Origin: Novosphingobium sp.
Lineage (GTDB): Bacteria; Pseudomonadota; Alphaproteobacteria; Sphingomonadales; Sphingomonadaceae
Assembly (NCBI GenBank): GCA_024236235.1
Contig: JACKKV010000002.1
Coordinates: forward strand, 124,001-188,000
Length of the DNA stretch: 64,000 nucleotides
Direction of reading: 5' to 3'
In this document: piece after piece, positions 25,338 to 34,545 of the stretch
How the letters are laid out: every line of letters starts with the position of its first letter
Position numbering within the stretch: the stretch's first letter is position 1
Made by a program: the position numbers and the translations under genes
The notes under the pieces: model-generated
Seen by the model: the letters and a program-made list of their open reading frames with translations, nothing else
What the model was told of the DNA's origin: nothing
Database searches by the model: none

Positions 25338-25892
25338 ATGAGCCTACTTGCTTCGCGCAGCCAGTTGCGGGCCAGCTTCGCGCGCTGGGCCCTGCTGCTG
25401 GTTCCGGCGGTTGTGCTGGCGGGGTTTCTGTCCGGAAAGCTTTCGGCGAGCGGTCCGGGCAATGCGTGGTTTGATTCGCTGGCCAAGCCCGGCATTTACC
25501 CGCCGCCTTATCTGTTCGGCGTGGTCTGGACCCTGCTTTACGCGATGATGGGCCTGGCCTTCGCGCTGGTCTGTTCGGCCTGGGGCGCGCGTGGGCGCAT
25601 GGCGGCGATCGGCGCATTCATCGTGCAACTCGCGCTGAACCTGGCCTGGAGCCCGCTGTTCTTCGGCGCGCATCAGATCACGGCAGCGCTGGTGCTGATC
25701 CTTGTGCTCGATCTCGCGGTCGCGGTCACGATTGTCCTGTTCTGGCGGATCCGCACGGTGGCGGGACTGCTCCTGGTGCCCTATCTTGCCTGGATATTGT
25801 TCGCCAGCGTGCTGACCTGGCAGTTCCTGCAACTCAATCCCGATGCCGATGGCCGCGAAGTGTCCGGCGCGGTGCAACGGATCAAGCTTTGA
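25338..25892 (+). CDS. tspO: TspO/MBR-family protein
   Basis: A 184-residue protein with five predicted membrane helices. It bears the TspO signature KPGIYPPPYLFGVVWTLLY and the later LNLAWSPLFFG. Bacterial TspO proteins bind porphyrins and affect tetrapyrrole handling and stress responses. ATG at 25338 follows a GAGG motif; the frame is open upstream to 25209 but that part looks like the end region of tlyA. Confidence 0.88.
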   Translation: MSLLASRSQLRASFARWALLLVPAVVLAGFLSGKLSASGPGNAWFDSLAKPGIYPPPYLFGVVWTLLYAMMGLAFALVCSAWGARGRMAAIGAFIVQLALNLAWSPLFFGAHQITAALVLILVLDLAVAVTIVLFWRIRTVAGLLLVPYLAWILFASVLTWQFLQLNPDADGREVSGAVQRIKL

Positions 25893-25929
25893 TCTTGCCA
25901 GCGCGCGCCGCGCGTCCCAAATAGACGCC

Positions 25930-26178
25930 ATGCAAAGCGAAAACCCGATCCTGTCCGATTTCGTCAAGGTGCTCAATGGCGCTGCCGGTACGCTGGCGGG
26001 GATGACCCGCGAGGCACGCGACGCCGCGCGCGAACGCATGAAAGAGGCGATGGGCGGCCTCGATTTCGTCAGCCGTGAGGAATTTGACGCGGTCAAGGAC
26101 ATGGCGGCCCGCGCGCGCGACGAGAACGAACGGCTCGAAGCGCGCATCGCCGCGCTGGAAGCCAAGCTGGGCGGCTGA
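25930..26178 (+). CDS. ubiK: Accessory factor UbiK (BMFP family)
   Basis: An 82-residue protein with an amphipathic N-terminal helix (ILSDFVKVLNGAAGTLAGM) and a C-terminal coiled coil (EFDAVKDMAARARDENERLEARIAALEAKL), the BMFP layout. UbiK assists the soluble ubiquinone-biosynthesis complex by binding UbiJ and lipids. ATG at 25930 gives the usual family length. It is separated from tspO by 37 bases. Confidence 0.87.
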   Translation: MQSENPILSDFVKVLNGAAGTLAGMTREARDAARERMKEAMGGLDFVSREEFDAVKDMAARARDENERLEARIAALEAKLGG

Positions 26179-26192
26179 GCCCGGCGCGGGTT

Positions 26193-27020
26193 TCAGTAAA
26201 CGTCGATCCGTTGCGGATTGATGCCGCCGGTGAAGGGATGCGTTTCGAAATCCTCGATCCGGACGAGCGCTGGAAACTCGCGCTCGTCTTCCTCGGGGAT
26301 GGCAAGCACATTGCAGGCCACCGTATGGCCGAAGACATTGCGCGGATTACCCGCGAAATTCCCCTCGCGGAAAAGACCGACAAAGCTCCAGTACATGCGA
26401 TAGCCAAGCCCGTGCACATGCTTCAGCAGCGCCGGTGACAGGTCGGCCCGGTCATTCTCGAAATAGAGGATGGGCCGGTCACGGGCGATAAGCTGCTCCG
26501 CCCCGCGCAGCAGGGCCAGTTCGTGCCCTTCCACATCGGCCTTGATGGCGTGGATGCGGGGTAGTTCGCCAATCATCGCATCCAGCGGAACGATGGTAAT
26601 GTGTTCGCCTTCGCCCGCACGCTCGCCCAGCGACAATGCACCGAAGTTCCAGTCGCCCTCGGTCGGCAGCGCCTGCTCCTGCATGTGCTCGTGCCGTTCG
26701 CCCAGCCCCAGCCGGAAGGCATGCACATTGGTCATCCCGTTCAGCAGCACATTGGTGCAGAGCATCTGGAACAGCAGGCGGCGCGGTTCGAACGCCAGCA
26801 CGCGGCCTTCGGGGCAGACCTTGAGGGCGAGAAATACCGTGTGCGCCCCGATGTTCGAACCGGCTTCCAGCACATTCGCATCACGCGGCAGCAGGCTGCG
26901 CAGTTTCAGCACCTCGCCATAGCACCATTCGCCATATTCGCGCAGCGACTGGCCAACAGTGTTGTCGCTGGCAAGAGTGACGAAGGTGCCCGATGGATGT
27001 GCCGTGCGGATGAAAGCCAT
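26193..27020 (-). CDS. FkbM-family methyltransferase, tandem copy 2
   Basis: A 275-residue SAM-dependent methyltransferase. Motif I reads VLEAGSNIGAHTVFLA, motif II AFEPRRLLFQMLCTNVLLNG, and IKADVEGHELALLRGA ends the core. FkbM enzymes O-methylate sugars, polyketides and similar small or polymer substrates; the substrate here is unknown. It follows its paralog (27025-27834) with four bases between stop and start. ATG at 27020 is chosen to match the paralog's beginning; an upstream ATG at 27053 would overlap that gene. Confidence 0.87.
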   Translation of the reverse strand: MAFIRTAHPSGTFVTLASDNTVGQSLREYGEWCYGEVLKLRSLLPRDANVLEAGSNIGAHTVFLALKVCPEGRVLAFEPRRLLFQMLCTNVLLNGMTNVHAFRLGLGERHEHMQEQALPTEGDWNFGALSLGERAGEGEHITIVPLDAMIGELPRIHAIKADVEGHELALLRGAEQLIARDRPILYFENDRADLSPALLKHVHGLGYRMYWSFVGLFREGNFAGNPRNVFGHTVACNVLAIPEEDEREFPALVRIEDFETHPFTGGINPQRIDVY

Positions 27021-27024
27021 GGGG

Positions 27025-27834
27025 TCAGGCACCTGTCTTGAGCGGGTGATCATTGTCGAAATCGGTTATTTCCGGCTCGCCAATGATGTTCCAGCCTGAA
27101 TCCCGCGGAATGGAAAGAATGTTGAACGATCCCGTGGCGGCTCCGAAAATGTCGGCAGGCTGGCCTGCGAAATTGTCGGGCCGGAACATCTCGGTCGTAT
27201 GCCAATAGGAGCGGTAGCCCATGCCATCGATCAGCCGCAGCAGTTCGGGTGACTTGTCCGTCCGGTCGTTTTCCAGATAGAGCACCGGCCGGTCGCGCGC
27301 GATCAGCTGGCGCGCGCCGCGCAGCATATCTGCCTCATAGCCTTCGACATCAGCCTTGATCAGCTGGATCGGCGGCAATTGATCGAGCATGGAATCAAGC
27401 GTCACCAGGCGCAGGATCTCGCCCTTGCCTTCGATGCATCCGGGCGCAAAACCACCGAAATTCGCATCGAAATTGAGGGGGATCGGCGCTTCGGCGAAGT
27501 TTTCCTCTTGTGCGCCCAGGCCCAGCTGGAAAGGGTGCACATTCGTCACCCCGTTCAGGATCATGTTGGCACACAGCATCTGGAAAATCAGGCGGCGCGG
27601 TTCGAACGCGAACACCGCACCCTGCGGGCATAAATCGCGGGCGATGAACATGGTATGCGACCCGATGTTGGATCCGGCTTCGATGACATTGCTGCCAGGG
27701 CGAATGAACTGCCCGATCAGTTCGATCTCGCGATAGGACCATTCGCCATAGGTGCGGATGGATTCGCCGATCACCGTGTCGTTGGACAGGGTCAGGAACT
27801 CTCCGCCCCGGGATTTTGTCAGGATCAGGCTCAT
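27025..27834 (-). CDS. FkbM-family methyltransferase, tandem copy 1
   Basis: A 269-residue paralog of the adjacent gene, with the same blocks: VIEAGSNIGSHTMFIA, AFEPRRLIFQMLCANMILNG, IKADVEGYEADMLRGA and YLENDRTDKSPELLRL. The two copies are alike along their whole length, so they arose by tandem duplication. It starts at ATG 27834 and is divergent from recO, whose start is 106 bases away. No glycan or lipid biosynthesis genes lie next to the pair. Confidence 0.87.
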   Translation of the reverse strand: MSLILTKSRGGEFLTLSNDTVIGESIRTYGEWSYREIELIGQFIRPGSNVIEAGSNIGSHTMFIARDLCPQGAVFAFEPRRLIFQMLCANMILNGVTNVHPFQLGLGAQEENFAEAPIPLNFDANFGGFAPGCIEGKGEILRLVTLDSMLDQLPPIQLIKADVEGYEADMLRGARQLIARDRPVLYLENDRTDKSPELLRLIDGMGYRSYWHTTEMFRPDNFAGQPADIFGAATGSFNILSIPRDSGWNIIGEPEITDFDNDHPLKTGA

Positions 27835-27940
27835 ATCTATCAATACAGCACCGCGTGAAGCGGCCAGGGAGGCGTGCAATAGCAACGGTCTGGTCGCACA
27901 GCCCATTGCCTCTGTCCAGCCACTCGGCCATCCCCCGGCG

Positions 27941-28543
27941 ATGCATATTCGTGCCCCGGCCATTCTGCTTTCCGCGCGCGCTCATGGCGAGACGGGGGTG
28001 ATCGCCCGTCTGCTGACGCACGATCACGGGTTGCTCGCGGCCTATGTCGCGGGCGGGCGGGGGCGACAATTGCGCCCGGTCGTCATCCCCGGCAATCTGG
28101 TGGAGGCTGACATCCGTTCGCGCGCAGAAAGCCAGCTGCCCTTCGCGCGGCTTGAACTGACAGAGAGCCGGGGGCCCTGGCTGAACGAGCCGCTGCCCGC
28201 TGCGGCCATCGGCTGGGTCTGTGCGCTGGCGGCCAGCGTGCTGCCCGAACGCCATGCCTATCCGGCGCTCCATTCGGCGTTGTCCGCTCTGCTCGACGCG
28301 ATCTGCCATGCCCCGTCCGCGCGCGGCTGGACCGGGGGGATGATCGGCTTTGAACGGCTGCTGCTGCGCGAGCTGGGCTATGGCGGCGAGGGCATGGGTG
28401 GTGACGATGGATGGGCGGCAACCATGGCCGAATTCGACCGGCAGGCGCTGCTGATCGAGCGCTACCTGCTTGCCGATCGGCGCGGAGACGTTATGGCGGC
28501 CCGCGCCATGCTGCGCGACCGGCTTGCCCGGATCGCGGACTAG
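27941..28543 (+). CDS. recO: DNA repair protein RecO
   Basis: A 200-residue protein with the RecO N-terminal OB fold (APAILLSARAHGETGVIARLLTHDHGLLAAYVAGGRG) and a helical C-terminal domain. RecO helps load RecA onto SSB-coated gaps together with RecR. It is shorter than the usual 240 residues and shows no CxxC zinc pair. ATG at 27941 fits the family start; the longer open frame overlaps the divergent FkbM gene. leuB follows 18 bases downstream. Confidence 0.88.
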   Translation: MHIRAPAILLSARAHGETGVIARLLTHDHGLLAAYVAGGRGRQLRPVVIPGNLVEADIRSRAESQLPFARLELTESRGPWLNEPLPAAAIGWVCALAASVLPERHAYPALHSALSALLDAICHAPSARGWTGGMIGFERLLLRELGYGGEGMGGDDGWAATMAEFDRQALLIERYLLADRRGDVMAARAMLRDRLARIAD

Positions 28544-28561
28544 ATTGCGGGGAATGGAATT

Positions 28562-29620
28562 ATGAAGATTGCGGTTCTTGCCGGTGACGGCATCGGTCCT
28601 GAAATCATGGAACAGGCGCTGCGCGTGCTGGACCGGCTCGCCCTGCCGGGTCTGGAGCTGACCAGCTGCGATGTTGGCGGGGCCGGTTACAAGGCGCATG
28701 GCCACCCGCTGCCCCCGGCCACGCTGGCGGCGGCAAAGGCGGCGGACGCGGTGCTGTTCGGCGCGGTCGGCGATCCCGATTGCGACAATCTGGAGCGCGC
28801 GCTGCGCCCCGAACAGGCGATTCTGGGTCTGCGCCGGGAACTGGAACTGTTTGCCAATCTGCGCCCGGCCACCATGTTCAAGGGGCTGGAGGATATGTCG
28901 GGCCTCAAGCCCGAGATCGCCGGGGCGATTGACCTGCTGATCGTGCGCGAGCTGAACGGCGACGTATATTTCGGCGACAAGGGCATCCGCACGCTGGATG
29001 ACGGCCGCCGCCAGGGCTGGGACATGATGGCCTATGCCGAGGACGAGGTGCGCCGCATCGCGCATGTCGGGTTTCGCGCCGCGCAGGGCCGCGCGAAGAA
29101 GCTGTGCAGCGTGGACAAGGCCAATGTCCTGGAAACCAGCCAGCTGTGGCGCGATGTGGTGATTGAAACCGCCGCCGAATATCCCGATGTCGAATTGAGC
29201 CACATGTATGTCGACAATGCCGCGATGCAGCTGGTGCGTAATCCCGGCCAGTTCGACGTGGTGGTCACCGGCAATCTGTTTGGCGACATACTGTCCGATC
29301 AGGCCAGCATGTGCGTCGGCTCGATCGGCCTGCTGGCCAGCGCCTCACTCGGCGCGGAGCTGACGCAATATGGCACCAAGGGGCTGTATGAGCCGATTCA
29401 TGGCAGCGCACCCGATATCGCCGGGCAGGGCAAGGCCAACCCGATGGCCATGATCCTTTCGCTGGCGATGATGCTGCGCCATTCCTTCAGCCTCGAAGCG
29501 CAAGCCGTGCGGATCGAAGCGGCGGTGGCCGGGGCGCTGGGCGACGGTGTGCTGGGCGGCGATCTTGGCGGCAATGCCGGGACTGCGGAAATCGGCGAGG
29601 CGGTGCTCGCCCGCCTGTGA
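28562..29620 (+). CDS. leuB: 3-isopropylmalate dehydrogenase
   Basis: The 352-residue enzyme oxidatively decarboxylates 3-isopropylmalate in leucine synthesis. Family motifs are the opening KIAVLAGDGIGPEIM, the substrate Arg region LGLRRELELFANLRPA, the metal aspartates in TGNLFGDILSDQ and the NAD-site block EPIHGSAPDIAGQGKANP. It is closely spaced after recO. A perfect 9-bp hairpin follows the stop codon. Confidence 0.96.
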   Translation: MKIAVLAGDGIGPEIMEQALRVLDRLALPGLELTSCDVGGAGYKAHGHPLPPATLAAAKAADAVLFGAVGDPDCDNLERALRPEQAILGLRRELELFANLRPATMFKGLEDMSGLKPEIAGAIDLLIVRELNGDVYFGDKGIRTLDDGRRQGWDMMAYAEDEVRRIAHVGFRAAQGRAKKLCSVDKANVLETSQLWRDVVIETAAEYPDVELSHMYVDNAAMQLVRNPGQFDVVVTGNLFGDILSDQASMCVGSIGLLASASLGAELTQYGTKGLYEPIHGSAPDIAGQGKANPMAMILSLAMMLRHSFSLEAQAVRIEAAVAGALGDGVLGGDLGGNAGTAEIGEAVLARL

Positions 29621-29624
29621 AGCA

Positions 29625-29646
29625 GGCGAGGGCAATCGCCCTCGCC
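29625..29646. terminator. Hairpin between leuB and the OmpA-like gene
   Basis: GGCGAGGGC and GCCCTCGCC form a perfect 9-bp stem with loop AATC between two convergent genes. There is no T-run on either side, so termination is likely but less sure than at the T-tailed hairpins. Confidence 0.45.
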
Positions 29647-29660
29647 CCGCTGGCTGCGCC

Positions 29661-30536
29661 TTACAGCCCGTCCAGCCCCTTGCTGACGAGGATGTTCACG
29701 GAAACCCGGCGGTTCTGCGCGCGGCCTGCGGCGGTGCTGTTGTCCGCCGTCGGGTCCGCTTCAGCCATCCCGGTCGGGGTGAGCATGCGATAGGGTTTCC
29801 AGCCGCAGGCCTGCTGCAGGTGATTGACCACCCGGCCCGCCCGCCGTTCGCTGAGGACCTGGTTGTAGTCCTGGCCGCCGACCGAATCGGTATAGCCGAC
29901 CACCAGCAGCAGGGCGTTGTCCATCGCTTCGGCCTGCGATGCGGCGCTGCACAGTTCAGCTTCGGAGCGAGGCGACAGCTTCCACTTGCCGGTGTCGAAA
30001 TAGACGTTCGTCGTGCCCTTGATATTGTATTTGTCGATATCGCCCATGCGGCCGCGCAGCGCCTCTGTCGCGGCGGTCTGTTCGGCAAAGCCCTGTTCCG
30101 TACCATTGCGGATCATTGAGGCGGTTTTCAGATCCTTGTTCTTGAGGCTGATCTGGCTCGCCACCACGCCGCCTGCCCATTGCACGGTCTTGACAGTGAC
30201 CGGCAGGCCGTTGAGCAGTGAATCCGGGCCGAGCTTGCTGTTGTTGAGGCCAAGGAAGCCGCCGTTGGCCTTGATCACGGTCGCTTCGCTGATGCCGATA
30301 ACCGTCCGTGTGCCATCCACGCCGGTAACCTGCATCCGCTCGCCCTTGCGCGCAGAAATGAAGCCTTCGATCACCGGCCCTTCGGCAAGGCCGGTCAGGT
30401 CCGCCGGGGGAATGCCATTCACGGTGATATCGGACCCGATCGGATTCCATTGCTGCGCCGAAAGCCCGCCGGATACAGGCAGGGCAAGCGCTGCGAGCAG
30501 GACAAAGCTGCTGCGCCTCATGGAAATGACACTCAT
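29661..30536 (-). CDS. OmpA-family outer-membrane / peptidoglycan-binding protein
   Basis: A 291-residue secreted protein with a signal peptide (SSFVLLAALALPVSGGLSAQ) and an N-terminal beta domain resembling DUF5666 (MQVTGVDGTRTVIGISEATVIKA). The C-terminal OmpA-like domain has TNVYFDTGKWKLSP, the peptidoglycan-contact segment GYTDSVGGQDYNQVLSERRA and the ending NRRVSVNI. It lacks a beta-barrel, so it is best seen as a periplasmic cell-wall-linked protein. ATG at 30536 follows GAAGGAG. Confidence 0.85.
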   Translation of the reverse strand: MSVISMRRSSFVLLAALALPVSGGLSAQQWNPIGSDITVNGIPPADLTGLAEGPVIEGFISARKGERMQVTGVDGTRTVIGISEATVIKANGGFLGLNNSKLGPDSLLNGLPVTVKTVQWAGGVVASQISLKNKDLKTASMIRNGTEQGFAEQTAATEALRGRMGDIDKYNIKGTTNVYFDTGKWKLSPRSEAELCSAASQAEAMDNALLLVVGYTDSVGGQDYNQVLSERRAGRVVNHLQQACGWKPYRMLTPTGMAEADPTADNSTAAGRAQNRRVSVNILVSKGLDGL

Positions 30537-30849
30537 AATCCTACTCCTTCAAACTGCATCAGCCGGTGATGACGGTTCGCGGCTGTTCGTTCGGCGCGAC
30601 ACAGGCTGCGCCATCGCTGTTCGGTCTGGCGTGCCGGCCATGCGGCGTCATGCCGCCTCGGTATGCCATGGATTTGCTGGGTGTTCAGGTCAACCTGTCT
30701 GGCAGATGAACATGACCAGGCAGAACGCCCGTTGTGTGGGTGATTCGGGCCATGGGTGCGATGAAACGATCCAGCGGCCGCACGCTCTTGCCGCTTTGCC
30801 GTATGCAACCGGTGCGCCGGGAATCGAGCGGCTCGGTCTCAGGCAGGGG
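30537..30849. other. Intergenic region without a convincing gene
   Basis: These 313 bases separate the OmpA-like gene from the antiporter gene, both on the minus strand. A small GCGGC/GCCGC hairpin lies near 30643-30657. Open frames here have no Shine-Dalgarno and unlikely composition. It presumably holds the promoter of the OmpA-like gene. Confidence 0.5.
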
Positions 30850-33147
30850 TCAGGAATCGCGGATGCCGATGGCTGAAACGCTGCCCTGCGGCTGGCTCGC
30901 CCGGCCCGCCAGCTTGCGGTAATTGTTGCCGACTTCCCCGAACAGAGCGCGCAGCCGGTCCATGTGATTGGTGGCGGACAGCAGCAGCGCTTTGCCTGCC
31001 GCGCTGACCCCGCGTTCCGTGCCGAGGTATTTTTCACGAATTCCGGCAAAGCCCTTGCCCTCGGAGGAGGTCATGGCGTTAAGCGCAGCCATCTCCATCG
31101 CGTTGTACTCGCGCGCCAGCTCGATCAGGGTGAGCAGGATCGCGTCCAGTCCTTCAACCGCCAGATCGGCCAGCGGGCGGGTTGCATCTTCCGCGCTCAG
31201 CACCAGCAATTCGCGCCCAAGCTGTTCGAGCACCGCGTTGAGGCTGATCAGGCTGTTGTGATTGTCGAGCAGCGTGTTGATCGTTTCATATTGTGCGGGG
31301 GAAAGGTTGGTCCGGTCAATCACCCGGCGGATGGCGGCTTCGATGATCTCGCTCAGCGCCTTGAAGGATTCGTGATAGGCTTTCAGCCGCATGACGTCTT
31401 CGCGCTTGCGCATGCTGTTGAAGGACGTCGAGGCGAGGTCGAGCAGGCGTTTTTGCTCCGCCTCGATCATGTGAATCGCTTCATCGGGCGCGGCCTTGTC
31501 AACGTCCTTCATATATCTGATTTCGGACGCTTCCTTGGCCAGCAGACGCGAACGCTGGATCTGGTCAACGATCAGCGTGGCGGTGCTGGTGTTCCCGTCC
31601 AGCACCATTTCATGCTCGAAGCTCTCGACTTCGGATTTTTCCTCTTCAGTCGAAACCCGCGCGATCACGCTGATGGTCGGGTCAATCAGGGTGATGGCCG
31701 CGCTGGTGCGCTTCACCGCCTCGATATCTTCCAGCGCGATGATCGTGCTCATCGCCTGGTTGATGCCGACGTTGCGCAGCAGCACCCGGTCGCCCGGATC
31801 ACCGAAGACCGCCATTTTCCCAAGGTCGCGCGCCTTCACATACTCGTCGGTCCCATCTGTCACCACGACATGCTGGATGCCCGCCTGATCCAGAAAGCGC
31901 GAGATCAGCTGGCCCAGATGACCGAAGCCCAGCAGCACGACGTGGCCGCTGATGAGGCTGAGCGAATCCGACGGATCGGCATCCTTGCTGTTCCGGAACA
32001 GGATGCGGATCACGCGATCCATGTTGTTGATGAGAAATGGGGTGGCGATCATCGAGATGACCACGGTGACCATCAGGATCTGCACCTGTTCATCCGCCAT
32101 CATGCGATGCCCCAGCATCAGCGAGAGCACCACCAGCGAGAATTCGCCGATCTGGGCCAGGCTGATCGCGCTTCTGATGGAAATGATCGGCGCGCAGGCT
32201 GTCGCCAGGATCAGATAGAGGATGATCGCCTTGATCGCCATCAGCGACAGACACAGCAAGCCGATCGCCACGAAATTGGCGCCGACGATGCCCAGGTCGA
32301 TTTGCAGCCCCACTGAAATGAAGAACACACCCAGCAGCAGGTCGCGGAAGGGAATGAGATCGGCCTCCACCTGATGCTTGTAGATCGTGTCAGCGATCAT
32401 CATCCCCGCCAGGAATCCGCCCAGTGAATAGGAAAAGCCGAAGTGGTGGGAAAAATAGGATGCACCGATCGTCGTCAGCAGGACGAAGCCGATGTAGATT
32501 TCCTTCGAATTGGTGTTCGAAATAATCCTGAAGAACCATCTGAGGACAAAGCGGCCGAACAGGTAGATCGCAACGATTACGATGAAGGCGTTGATGACCG
32601 TCTGCCCGATCAGGCTTGACGCGCTCTGGCCCGTGGCGGTGACCAGACTGATCGCCAGCAGGATCGGAATGACAGCGATATCCTGGAAGATCAGTATGCC
32701 AACCGAGTTGCGACCTTCCTCCGATTTGATCTTGCCGGATTCGTTGAGGATTTTCAGCACGATCGCCGTGGAGGACAGGGACAGGGCCGAACCGATGATC
32801 GCCGCATTGACCGGGGGTATGCCGAACAGGGCATAGGCGAGGGCGGAAATCACGACGGTGGTCAGGCCGACCTGCAGGAAACCGAAGACGAACACCTCGC
32901 GCTGCATTTTCTTGAGCTGCGGGAAGGAAAATTCCAGCCCGATGGTGAACATCAGGAAGACGATCCCGAATTCGGCGATGTGTTCGAGCGTTTCGCTGCT
33001 GCCCGCATCGACTTTCAGCATGGCGGCCAGCACGGTGCCGGTGATGATGTAACCGACCACGGTGGGAATGCTGGACCGGCGTAGCAGCACGTTCAGCGCC
33101 GTGGAAATGGCCAGCGCCAGCAGCAGGATGGGGATGATGGCTTGCAT
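30850..33147 (-). CDS. Monovalent cation:proton antiporter-2 (KefB/KefC-like) with long C-terminal helical tail
   Basis: The 765-residue protein has a Na+/H+-exchanger membrane domain of about 12 helices (residues 1-385), a TrkA-N nucleotide-binding domain with GFGHLG at 407-412 (to about 530) and a further acidic and helical tail of more than 200 residues. That tail is not part of standard KefB/KefC. The membrane part includes SSTAIVLK and QDIAVIP, typical of the CPA2 group that exchanges K+ or Na+ for H+. ATG at 33147 is chosen because the frame upstream runs antisense to metZ. Confidence 0.9.
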   Translation of the reverse strand: MQAIIPILLLALAISTALNVLLRRSSIPTVVGYIITGTVLAAMLKVDAGSSETLEHIAEFGIVFLMFTIGLEFSFPQLKKMQREVFVFGFLQVGLTTVVISALAYALFGIPPVNAAIIGSALSLSSTAIVLKILNESGKIKSEEGRNSVGILIFQDIAVIPILLAISLVTATGQSASSLIGQTVINAFIVIVAIYLFGRFVLRWFFRIISNTNSKEIYIGFVLLTTIGASYFSHHFGFSYSLGGFLAGMMIADTIYKHQVEADLIPFRDLLLGVFFISVGLQIDLGIVGANFVAIGLLCLSLMAIKAIILYLILATACAPIISIRSAISLAQIGEFSLVVLSLMLGHRMMADEQVQILMVTVVISMIATPFLINNMDRVIRILFRNSKDADPSDSLSLISGHVVLLGFGHLGQLISRFLDQAGIQHVVVTDGTDEYVKARDLGKMAVFGDPGDRVLLRNVGINQAMSTIIALEDIEAVKRTSAAITLIDPTISVIARVSTEEEKSEVESFEHEMVLDGNTSTATLIVDQIQRSRLLAKEASEIRYMKDVDKAAPDEAIHMIEAEQKRLLDLASTSFNSMRKREDVMRLKAYHESFKALSEIIEAAIRRVIDRTNLSPAQYETINTLLDNHNSLISLNAVLEQLGRELLVLSAEDATRPLADLAVEGLDAILLTLIELAREYNAMEMAALNAMTSSEGKGFAGIREKYLGTERGVSAAGKALLLSATNHMDRLRALFGEVGNNYRKLAGRASQPQGSVSAIGIRDS

Positions 33148-33267
33148 GCTCAGTCCCGGGCGGTTGCAAAGCCCTGTCTGATAACGGGGTTTGCCCTGCT
33201 TGGCGAGGGGGCCGCGCGGCGCGCTTCCGGCTTGCCCTGTCTTTCCGCCGGGCCTAAACGCGCGGCC

Positions 33268-34476
33268 ATGAAGAGAGATACCGGACAGAACCGCTCGATC
33301 ACCGCCAAATGGCGGCCCGCCACGCGCGCGGTGCGCGCGGGCACCTGGCGCAGCGAGCAGGGGGAGACGAGCGAAGCACTGTTCGTCACCTCCGGCTATT
33401 CCTATGACGATGCGCATACCCCCGCCGCCCGCTTCGCCGGGCAGGAGGCGGGGATGACTTATTCGCGCACGCAGAACCCCACGGTGCAGATGCTGGAAGA
33501 ACGCATCGCCATGCTCGAAGGGGCAGAGGCGTGCCGGGTGCAGGCCAGCGGCATGGCGGCGATGACCGCCTCGATGCTGTGCCAGCTTTCGGCGGGCGAT
33601 CACATGGTGATAGCGCAGGCTGCCTTCGGTCCGACCCGCTGGGTGACGGATAATCTGCTGCCGCGCTTCGGGATTGAAGTGACCCCGGTTGACGGACGCG
33701 ACCTGGATGCCTGGCAAACGGCGATCCGGCCCAACACGCGCGTATTCTTCTTCGAAACGCCCGCCAATCCGACCATGGACCTGGTCGATATTGCGGCGGT
33801 GTGCACCCTCGCGCGCGAACACGGCATCACCAGCGTGGTGGACAATGCCTTCGCCACCGCCGCGCTGCAACGCCCGCTGGAATTCGGCGCGGATGTCGTC
33901 GCCTATGCCGCGACCAAACTGATGGACGGGCAGGGCCGGGTGCTGGCCGGCGCGGTGTGCGGATCGGCCGCATTCATCAATGACAAGCTGCTGCCGTTCC
34001 AGCGCAACACTGGCCCGACGCTGTCGCCCTTCAATGCCTGGGTGGTGCTGAAGGGGCTGGAGACGCTTGACCTGCGCGCCCATCGCCAGGCGGACAACGC
34101 CCTGGTTGTCGCCCGCTTTCTGGAAGGGCGGGTTCCGCGCATCCTGCATCCGGGGCTGGCCAGCCACCCGCAGCACGATCTGGCCACGCGGCAGATGATC
34201 AAGCCCGGCTCCATCTTCTCCTTCGAGATCGAAGGCGGGCGCACGGCGGCGCATGGCCTGCTCGACGCGCTGGAGCTGATCGACATCTCCAACAATATTG
34301 GCGACGCCAAGACGCTGATGACTCACCCGGCCTCGACCACTCATTCCAGCCTGGCGCCCGAAGTGCGCGAGACGATGGGGGTGAGCGAGGGCATGCTGCG
34401 CATCAGCGTGGGTCTGGAAGACCCGCAGGATCTGGTCGAGGATCTCGATCAGGCGCTGAAGGCGGTCGGCCTGTAA
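33268..34476 (+). CDS. metZ: O-succinylhomoserine sulfhydrylase
   Basis: The 402-residue PLP enzyme of the Cys/Met metabolism family makes homocysteine from O-succinylhomoserine and sulfide. The PLP lysine is in YAATKLMDGQGR; other blocks are YSRTQNPTVQMLEERIAMLEGAEA and THPASTTH. The start is taken at ATG 33268. It is divergent from the antiporter gene and 69 bases upstream of apaG, a pairing common in alphaproteobacteria. Confidence 0.93.
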   Translation: MKRDTGQNRSITAKWRPATRAVRAGTWRSEQGETSEALFVTSGYSYDDAHTPAARFAGQEAGMTYSRTQNPTVQMLEERIAMLEGAEACRVQASGMAAMTASMLCQLSAGDHMVIAQAAFGPTRWVTDNLLPRFGIEVTPVDGRDLDAWQTAIRPNTRVFFFETPANPTMDLVDIAAVCTLAREHGITSVVDNAFATAALQRPLEFGADVVAYAATKLMDGQGRVLAGAVCGSAAFINDKLLPFQRNTGPTLSPFNAWVVLKGLETLDLRAHRQADNALVVARFLEGRVPRILHPGLASHPQHDLATRQMIKPGSIFSFEIEGGRTAAHGLLDALELIDISNNIGDAKTLMTHPASTTHSSLAPEVRETMGVSEGMLRISVGLEDPQDLVEDLDQALKAVGL

Positions 34477-34545
34477 GCTGAGCTGCGGAAATCCGCCGCA
34501 GCGCACTTGCTCCTGCCGTAAACCGCGTTAGGCTCGGGACTCACT

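Noticed and set aside
30533..30808. A 91-codon minus-strand frame between the OmpA-like and antiporter genes.
   Set aside because: No Shine-Dalgarno, odd composition, and it overlaps the start of the OmpA-like gene.
33148..33267. Possible SAM-II (SAM-alpha) riboswitch upstream of metZ, because CTTGC and CCTAAA segments occur near the start codon as in that class.
   Set aside because: I could not build the P1 stem and the pseudoknot, and the conserved A-rich segment is missing. A covariance-model search (RF00521) would settle it.
33148..34506. The antiporter frame is open about 450 codons further upstream and could suggest a fusion protein.
   Set aside because: The extra part is exactly antisense to metZ, and the conserved antiporter N-terminus begins at 33147.
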